DNA of 20,186 nt, taken from NCBI GenBank assembly GCA_034437075.1, contig DAOTVD010000106.1, positions 1 to 20,186 of the forward strand, given 5' to 3'. The notes under the pieces were generated by a model that was given only the letters and a program-made list of their open reading frames with translations, ran no database searches and was not told the origin of the DNA. The position numbers and the translations under genes are program-made. This document shows positions 14,339 to 20,186 of this stretch, piece by piece. How positions within the stretch are numbered: the first letter of the stretch is position 1; each line of letters begins with the position of its first letter. Origin of the DNA: DAOTVD01 sp034437075. Lineage in GTDB: Bacteria > Chloroflexota > Anaerolineae > Aggregatilineales > J027.

Positions 14339-17300
14339 ATGGCATTGCTGCACAGGCACAACGGCCTACAATTACTACACGAACTGGATGCCCATCGGCA
14401 CGCGATTTGCGCCCTTACCTGGCAAATGCATCCTAAAAAGCTCCTGAGCGCAGGCACAGACGGCACAATCCATGAATGGGATGTGGAACGCGGTATCGCT
14501 GAACGTCACATTCAAGCCGGCAACGCACCCTGGCGCACCTTAATCCGCTCGGCGGAAGGCAAACAAGCCGTTGTCGCCCATCATCAGCAGCCCGCCCTGT
14601 ATATCCTAGATTTACAAAGTGGCATGTCTGTGATGAAACTCGCCAGCCATTTCTCTCCGGTGAATGCCATGGGCTTAGCCGCTGACGGCGAACGCTTCGT
14701 CTCGGCTTCGGAAGATGGCACGCTCAAGATATGGAGCCTCGTGACTGGCATGGATATCCGCACTTTGCAACGCCATTCGGGCAGCGTCCGCACACTGGCC
14801 ATTTCGCCCCATAATAACCTTATCCTCTCGGGGGGGGACGATCAATTCGTCTATGTGTGGGATATGCACGAGGGGCACTTGTTGCATACCTTACCCGCCC
14901 ACCATGGCCCGGTCAACGCGCTGGCCACGTCCCCAGATGGCACCTTATTCGCCTCGGGCTCGGATGACCACACGGTTCGCGTGTGGAGCATCAGCGATGG
15001 CCAAGTGCGGCATATTTTAGAGGCGCACAGCGCCCCCATCCGCAACCTGGATTTCAGTGCAGACGGCGGGCTGCTCGCCTCACAAAGCACGGACGGCGAA
15101 CTCGTGCTGTGGCGCTGCGATAGCTGGGAGCCCGCCGGGCATCACACGCCTGCTTCCCTCCCCCCTGGCCCCCTGGCCTTTCACCCCACCGCGCCCGTGC
15201 TCGCCACCAGTGCCGGCGAACCAGGTCAAATTACAATTTGGGAGCTAGATTACCATCACCTTTTTGCTCATCGCCCGGCGCAGACCAGCCACCGCTATAC
15301 GACCGTCAAGGTCGCCCTAGTGGGGGATAGTGGGGTCGGCAAAAGCGCGCTAGGGCATCGCATCGCCTACGGCCAGTTTCAGCCGACTATCTCCACCCAT
15401 GGCCAACAATATTGGGTCGTCGATCGTTTGGGGAGCACCGCCCCGGATGGCACCGAACGGCAGATCGTCCTGTGGGATTTCGCCGGACAAGCCGATTACC
15501 GATTGGTGCATACACTGTTTTTAGGCGACATCGACATCGCGCTACTGTTGTTCGATGCTGCCGAGCGGGATGACTTCTTGCGCGGGGTCGAATATTGGGT
15601 AGAACAACTCCGCCAACGGAGCGGTTCACGCGCCATCAAAATGATCCTCGTAGGCGGGCGCTTGGATCGCGGTGAACCGTGGCTGACCGACAACGAACTC
15701 AACGAATTTTGCCGCTATCACGATATCGAAGGCGGATACATCGGCACCAGTGCGCTGTCGGGCCGGGGCATGGATGAACTCACACAACGGTTGCACAGCC
15801 TCATCGACTGGGACAGTATGACCACCACCGTCACCACCGGGACATTCCAGCGGATTAAAGATTTCGTGCTGAATCTGCAAAATGATCCCTTATGGCAGCG
15901 CAACAACCGCGTCTTGATGACCCACGCCGAACTAAGCGAGCGCTTACAGGCCCTGTGGCGGGATTTCGCATTCGATATGCAGGAATTACGCGCGGCAGTC
16001 CAACATTTAGAGAATCATGGTTACGTGAAGCGCATTCGTGATACCGACCTGCAAGAGACGATCCTGCTACGCCCGGAACTGCTCATCAAGCTGGCGTCAT
16101 CTTTCGTGCTGCACGCGCGTGCCAAAGGACGCGGACTGGGCGCCATCGAAGAAAAACGCCTATTTGCCGAAGAATATGACTTCCCCGAACTGGCCGATCT
16201 GGCGCCCGATGAACGTAAAACCCTCATCACGGCCACTACGCGCTTGCTCATCGAGCGGCATATCTGCCTGCGCGGCCATTCGGATGACCGCCCCTTGCTC
16301 ATCTTTCCGACGCTCATCCATCAAAAACGCCCCTTTATGAAAGACCTGGTTTTGGTGGATGATGTCACCTACCGCGTCAGCGGCAGCATTGAATACCTGT
16401 ATGCGCTGCTGGTCGTGCAGATTAGCTACGCTTCAAAGTTCACGCGGACGCACTTCTGGCAGAGCCAGGCCCAATTCCAGATGGGGCTCGGCGAGGTCTG
16501 CGGCTTTCGCATCGAAGCGCTTGACGGCCACCAGGCCGACCTGGTGATCTATTGTGCGGCGGACGCCAGCGACTACACCCGCCACGAGTTCAAAGAGTTA
16601 TTCGAGCGCACCTTGCGCGGGACAAACGCCCCGTACAGTCGCTATCCGCGCGCGTTCTGCCCCACCTGCGAAACCTACCAACCGCGCCAGGTGATTATTG
16701 ACCGCCTAATGAACCATCATGCGCATCTGCATTGCATCCATTGCGGCCACCATATCGACCTGAGCGAACTGGACACCATCGAGCATTTAACCCCGCAAAA
16801 CAACGCGCTGTTGCGCCGCGAACAAGAACGCACGCGCATGAAAACCGCGTTCGAAGTCGCCCTAGTGCATATCCGCAGCAAAATCACCGCCGAGGCCCCC
16901 AGCGTCTTCATTAGCTATGCCTGGGGCAACCACAACCACGAACTCTGGGTCGCGCGCCTGGCCGAACATTTGGCCACAGCGGGCCTAAAAGTCATCTGGG
17001 ATGGCTGGCACAATACCCAAATCGGCAGCAGTCTCTCGCGCTTCATCAGCCGCTTAGAACAAGATGACTTTATTATCGTCGTGGGCTCGCCAGCGTATCG
17101 CCAAAAGTATGAAAACCAGGATAGCGAACGGGGGTCGGTAGTCGCTGCTGAGTTCGACCTCATCACCTTGCGCCTGCTAGACACCGAACGCGCCAAGAGT
17201 ACTGTGTTACCCGTCTTGGTAGAAGGTGACGAAAGTGACGCCTTTCCGCCCCTGCTGCGGGGCCGCATTTTTGCCGATTTCCGCGAAGAACGCTTTTACT

Positions 17301-17401
17301 TTGTCGAACTATTCAAGTTGGTGTTAACACTATATCATCTGTCGCCGGGCGATCCGGTGATTGGTGATTTGCAAAAATTTATGTTGGGAAACATGGAATG
17401 A
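14339..17401 (+). CDS. WD40 - Roc/Ras-like GTPase - COR-like - zinc ribbon - TIR/SEFIR protein
   Basis: A 1020-residue multidomain protein with no signal or membrane segment. Residues about 15-310 form a seven-bladed WD40 propeller (GTLKIWSLVT, FVYVWDMHE, TVRVWSISD, ITIWELDY). Residues 323-495 are a complete small GTPase: G1 GDSGVGKS (329-336, Lys335), switch region QPTISTHGQQYW, G3 WDFAGQ (Asp380-Gln384), G4 VGGRLD (Asp443, unusual for NKxD but Roc-like), and G5 TSA (470-472). Residues about 500-770 look COR-like: a winged-helix part with ETILLRPELLIKLAS, then RPLLIFPTLIHQKRP and a beta-rich part with YRVSGSIEYLYALLVVQ. A CxxC pair at 774/777 and another at 799/802 make a zinc ribbon. After a helical linker, residues 855-1000 are TIR/SEFIR: SVFISYAWG, WDGWHNTQIG, and AAEFDLI with Glu938 as candidate NADase residue. 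The order sensor-switch-effector is that of Roco proteins. Defence signalling is inferred. Confidence 0.88.
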   Translation: MALLHRHNGLQLLHELDAHRHAICALTWQMHPKKLLSAGTDGTIHEWDVERGIAERHIQAGNAPWRTLIRSAEGKQAVVAHHQQPALYILDLQSGMSVMKLASHFSPVNAMGLAADGERFVSASEDGTLKIWSLVTGMDIRTLQRHSGSVRTLAISPHNNLILSGGDDQFVYVWDMHEGHLLHTLPAHHGPVNALATSPDGTLFASGSDDHTVRVWSISDGQVRHILEAHSAPIRNLDFSADGGLLASQSTDGELVLWRCDSWEPAGHHTPASLPPGPLAFHPTAPVLATSAGEPGQITIWELDYHHLFAHRPAQTSHRYTTVKVALVGDSGVGKSALGHRIAYGQFQPTISTHGQQYWVVDRLGSTAPDGTERQIVLWDFAGQADYRLVHTLFLGDIDIALLLFDAAERDDFLRGVEYWVEQLRQRSGSRAIKMILVGGRLDRGEPWLTDNELNEFCRYHDIEGGYIGTSALSGRGMDELTQRLHSLIDWDSMTTTVTTGTFQRIKDFVLNLQNDPLWQRNNRVLMTHAELSERLQALWRDFAFDMQELRAAVQHLENHGYVKRIRDTDLQETILLRPELLIKLASSFVLHARAKGRGLGAIEEKRLFAEEYDFPELADLAPDERKTLITATTRLLIERHICLRGHSDDRPLLIFPTLIHQKRPFMKDLVLVDDVTYRVSGSIEYLYALLVVQISYASKFTRTHFWQSQAQFQMGLGEVCGFRIEALDGHQADLVIYCAADASDYTRHEFKELFERTLRGTNAPYSRYPRAFCPTCETYQPRQVIIDRLMNHHAHLHCIHCGHHIDLSELDTIEHLTPQNNALLRREQERTRMKTAFEVALVHIRSKITAEAPSVFISYAWGNHNHELWVARLAEHLATAGLKVIWDGWHNTQIGSSLSRFISRLEQDDFIIVVGSPAYRQKYENQDSERGSVVAAEFDLITLRLLDTERAKSTVLPVLVEGDESDAFPPLLRGRIFADFREERFYFVELFKLVLTLYHLSPGDPVIGDLQKFMLGNME

Positions 17402-17479
17402 CCCGGGCCTGAATCGAAAACGAATCCCGATGAAACCGCAGGCTTAAGCCCTCGGCAAAGAGGCCAACCAGCCCTGGAT

Positions 17480-17508
17480 TTGTTTGGGTTTATTCATCAG
17501 GTTAGGAT
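17480..17508 (+). promoter_or_regulatory. Weak candidate promoter before the second WD40-GTPase gene
   Basis: TTGTTT (17480-17485), a 17-nt spacer and TAGGAT (17503-17508) lie in the 152-bp gap between the two paralogous genes. The spacing is ideal but both hexamers are mediocre, so read-through from the first gene is equally plausible. The gap also contains a perfect 10-bp palindrome, GGCTTAAGCC (17441-17450), and no terminator. Confidence 0.25.
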
Positions 17509-17553
17509 AGCACCTAAATGGGCATTCCGGTTTAATTTTAAGATCGGTCACTG

Positions 17554-20186
17554 ATGGCAACTGCTCCGATGGATGACAATTTGCCCGCAGGCATCCGCCA
17601 CCGCGCCACCCTCTCGGGGCACCAGGATGCCATTGTGCGCGTTTTATGGTCACCAAGTGGCGACCAATTGATTTCAGCCAGCATCGACAATACCATCCGG
17701 TTGTGGGATTTAGAAACGACCCATGAATATCATCAGGTCGTGGGCCACCGGCGCGGCTTTACCGCCTGTGTGCTGACCCCCAACGGACGGTATGCATTAA
17801 CGGCCAACTGGAACGATTACGATATTGAAATCTGGGACTTGGTGCAGCAACAGTGCGTGGTAAACCTGACCGGGCACCAAGGCGCGGTCAACAGCATCCA
17901 GTGCACGCCGGATGGTTGGCAAATTATCTCTGGCTCGGATGACCATACGCTGATGGTCTGGAATCTGGAAAGCGGGGCCATGCAGCGCGTGCTGAAAGGC
18001 CATGCAGCCCCGATTCTGTGCACGGCGCTCAGCAACGACGGGCGCTTTATCATCTCGGGTGACGCGGACGGGCAGATCAAGCTGTGGGATTTGTCATCCG
18101 GTGCGCACCTGATGGACATGCGCGGGCATGCGGGGGTCGTCAATGCCCTGAGCCTGGGGCCCGGCAACCACACGCTGGCCTCTGGCAGCGAAGATGGCAC
18201 CATCCGCTTATGGGATTTACAGACCGGGCGACCGACGAGCGTCCTGGGGGGGCATACTGCACCCGTGCTCAGCGTCACATTTTCGGCGGATGGGCGGCTG
18301 CTCGCCAGCAAAAGCGCGGATCAGACCATGCGTATCTGGCGCGCCGATACGTGGGAAAGTATCGCCAGCTTGCCAGAAGTGAGCGCCCGCACGCGCGGCT
18401 ATACGCCCCAAGCGCTGGCGTTTCATCCCCAGCGGCCCCTGTTGGCTAGCCTGGGCCACCACGACACCGCCATCCGCGTGTGGGAACTGGACTACAGCCA
18501 ATTGTTGGATCAAGGACCGCCGCGCAGCGGTTATATGTCCCGCAAGATCGCGCTCATTGGCGACACAGGCATCGGCAAATCGCGCCTAGGCTATCGCCTG
18601 ATCCGAGGCCAGTCTAGCAATGCCTTCAACACCAACCATCACCGCACCTGGGTGCTCAACGGGCTCAGCCAACAATTAGAGGATGGCACCGTCTGCGAGG
18701 CTGTGCTGTGGGATTTCGAACGCCAGACTGACCATCGCCTAGTACATGCGCCTCTCTTGCGTGATATTGACGTTGCGTTACTGGTCTTTGATACCAGCAA
18801 TTGGGAAAATCCGTTAGCGGGGGTTGAATATTGGCTGCGGCATCTAGCGCTGGGTGGCAACGACCGGGCGCGCCTGGTGCTAGTAGGCACGCGTAGCGAC
18901 ACCGGGGCGATGATGCTCAAACCCCATGAATTGCATAATTTTTGCCAGCATCATGGCATCGGGGGGGGCTATGTCATCACCAGTGCCCAAGAGGACCAAG
19001 GTATCGACAATTTATTGCGGGTTATCGACGCGCAACTTGATTGGACAGACCGAGCGCAGATTATCGCGCCCGAAACCTTACACGCCCTACGCGAAACGCT
19101 GGATGCCTTAGCCGGGCCACTCGACCAACCGCGCGTTGTGCTGCCACTGGCCGAAATCGACGCATATTTGGATAACCTGCCAGATGCCTACCCCGATGAG
19201 CGCCTGGCCGGGTTGCGTCATCTGGAGACGCTCGGCCATGTGTGGTTGCTAGCAGATGCCGAGCCCGAACCGCTGGTCATCCTCAAGCCCGATGTCCTCT
19301 TAGACCTGATGTCAGCCATTTTGGCGGAGGCCAGGCGCACGACCCTAGGCTTGGGCACGCTCGAAGCCGCGCGCCTGGCCGATAGCGACTACGATTTCGC
19401 CCCCCTGCACGGCATCTTCCCCGCCGAGCGGCACGCGCTGCTCGTGGCGGCCCTGACGCAGCTCGAAACACATCAGTTTTTTTTCCGCGAAACCTTTGAT
19501 GGCGTCACGTTGCTGATATTTCCGCAACTCATCAACCGCAAGCGGCCATTCACCCACCCCAACGATGTGCAAGACGATATGTCGTACCGTATCACAATCA
19601 CAGGGCCACGCACCCAGACCTATGCCGCGCTGGTCGTCTTCCTGAATCAAAATCGGTTATACACCCGCACCTACCAATGGGATTACCAAGCCCAATTTGA
19701 AATGAGCCCCGGCGAAATCTGCGGGTTTCGCCTGTTCGAAATCGACGCCGATATGGTCGAAATCGTGCTGTATTATGGCCTACAAACGCCCGTATATACA
19801 CGGAATATCTTTCATGGGTTGGTCGAAAAATTCCTGGCGACCCGCTCAACCAATATCCAGCGCTTCCCGGCCCTGGATTGCCCCAACTGCGGCCACCGCC
19901 AAGACCGCCATGATGTGGTGACGATGATCGAGAAAGGACGCGACCATATGTTTTGTGTCATGTGTGGCCATCGCATCCCGCTCGGCGGAGCCGCGCCATA
20001 TGCCCACCCCGGCCCGCTGCCTGCGCGTGCCCAGGCCCTACCACCAACGCCACCGCGCGGCCTCGAGCAGACAAGCCGCCCAGAAGCCCAATCATCCCTC
20101 ACCGAATTTCAGCGCTTTTTGGGCACCTTGCGCGATACATTGCGTAAGCACCATGCCGACCGCTTCGGCGTGCCGACCTGCTTCAT
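17554..20186 (+). CDS. Paralogous WD40 - GTPase-like - COR-like - zinc ribbon protein, 3' end outside window
   Basis: The frame stays open for 877 codons from the ATG at 17554 to the window edge. A stop at 17539-17541 and the ATG at 17554 set the start; the ribosome site is poor, and ATG 17569 is an alternative. Seven WD40 blades occupy about residues 17-330 (TIRLWDLET, TLMVWNLES, QIKLWDLSS, TMRIWRAD, AIRVWELDY). The GTPase-like domain has an intact P-loop GDTGIGKS (Lys342) and TRSD (446-449) and TSA (476-478). Its G3 motif is DFERQ (387-391), so the conserved glycine is Arg390 and nucleotide turnover may be lost. The COR-like region repeats the landmarks of the first protein (LLIFPQLINRKRP, YAALVVFLN, GEICGFRLFE). 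The zinc ribbon is CPNC 776-779 and CVMC 801-804, with the same 21-residue spacing. A proline-rich linker follows. The last residues VPTCF align with the start of the TIR/SEFIR domain of the upstream paralogue. Confidence 0.87.
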   Translation, partial: MATAPMDDNLPAGIRHRATLSGHQDAIVRVLWSPSGDQLISASIDNTIRLWDLETTHEYHQVVGHRRGFTACVLTPNGRYALTANWNDYDIEIWDLVQQQCVVNLTGHQGAVNSIQCTPDGWQIISGSDDHTLMVWNLESGAMQRVLKGHAAPILCTALSNDGRFIISGDADGQIKLWDLSSGAHLMDMRGHAGVVNALSLGPGNHTLASGSEDGTIRLWDLQTGRPTSVLGGHTAPVLSVTFSADGRLLASKSADQTMRIWRADTWESIASLPEVSARTRGYTPQALAFHPQRPLLASLGHHDTAIRVWELDYSQLLDQGPPRSGYMSRKIALIGDTGIGKSRLGYRLIRGQSSNAFNTNHHRTWVLNGLSQQLEDGTVCEAVLWDFERQTDHRLVHAPLLRDIDVALLVFDTSNWENPLAGVEYWLRHLALGGNDRARLVLVGTRSDTGAMMLKPHELHNFCQHHGIGGGYVITSAQEDQGIDNLLRVIDAQLDWTDRAQIIAPETLHALRETLDALAGPLDQPRVVLPLAEIDAYLDNLPDAYPDERLAGLRHLETLGHVWLLADAEPEPLVILKPDVLLDLMSAILAEARRTTLGLGTLEAARLADSDYDFAPLHGIFPAERHALLVAALTQLETHQFFFRETFDGVTLLIFPQLINRKRPFTHPNDVQDDMSYRITITGPRTQTYAALVVFLNQNRLYTRTYQWDYQAQFEMSPGEICGFRLFEIDADMVEIVLYYGLQTPVYTRNIFHGLVEKFLATRSTNIQRFPALDCPNCGHRQDRHDVVTMIEKGRDHMFCVMCGHRIPLGGAAPYAHPGPLPARAQALPPTPPRGLEQTSRPEAQSSLTEFQRFLGTLRDTLRKHHADRFGVPTCF

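Noticed and set aside
17444..17656. 70-codon minus-strand frame across the gap between the two WD40-GTPase genes
   Set aside because: It overlaps the start of the second gene, has no ribosome site, and its product has no recognisable features.

Overview
The window reads as G+C-rich bacterial chromosome. Gene content suggests a Chloroflexota (Anaerolineae-like) bacterium: fatty acid condensing enzymes, an ArnT/PMT-like membrane protein with an outer beta-sandwich, a bacterial glutamine cyclotransferase, a DPP/acylaminoacyl-type S9 peptidase, pentapeptide and WD40 proteins, and branched palindromic intergenic repeats. This placement is inferred from general appearance; no marker gene was compared.

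Layout. (1) 1-4663, + strand: the 3' part of fabF, then fabH overlapping it by 8 bp, a one-TM unknown protein and a large polytopic membrane protein, all closely spaced and operon-like. (2) 4743-5558, +: a secreted glutamine cyclotransferase with its own candidate promoter, converging on tatD. (3) 5563-7535, - strand: a SAM methyltransferase followed by tatD. The pair was probably an operon with an 11-nt gap. It is now split by a 212-bp palindromic insert bounded by a perfect 37-bp direct repeat. (4) 7668-12275, +: a small two-TM protein overlapping fmt by 4 bp, an S9 peptidase, an 82-nt perfectly paired cloverleaf palindrome, and an MFS transporter. (5) 12272-13009, -: a secreted SH3b protein whose stop codon overlaps the MFS stop. 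Its promoter lies in two tandem 43-bp repeats. (6) 13201-14151, +: a membrane-anchored pentapeptide-repeat protein. (7) 14339-20186, +: two tandem paralogous giant proteins preceded by an AT-rich promoter region. The second has no stop in the window.

The most exciting part is region 7. Both proteins have the order WD40 propeller, Ras/Roc-like GTPase, COR-like region, four-cysteine zinc ribbon. The first ends in a TIR/SEFIR domain. The second is cut by the window edge exactly where the same domain would begin. This is a Roco-type order (sensor first, switch in the middle, effector last), with TIR/SEFIR in the place of the kinase. The second copy has lost the G3 glycine of its GTPase (DFERQ instead of DFAGQ), so the pair may be one active switch and one regulatory partner. 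An immune or cell-death role is inferred from the TIR domain and is not shown by the sequence.

The other unusual items are non-coding: the gapless four-way cloverleaf at 10910-10991, the insert with its 37-bp duplication between the methyltransferase and tatD, and the hairpin-forming tandem repeats at 13041-13131.
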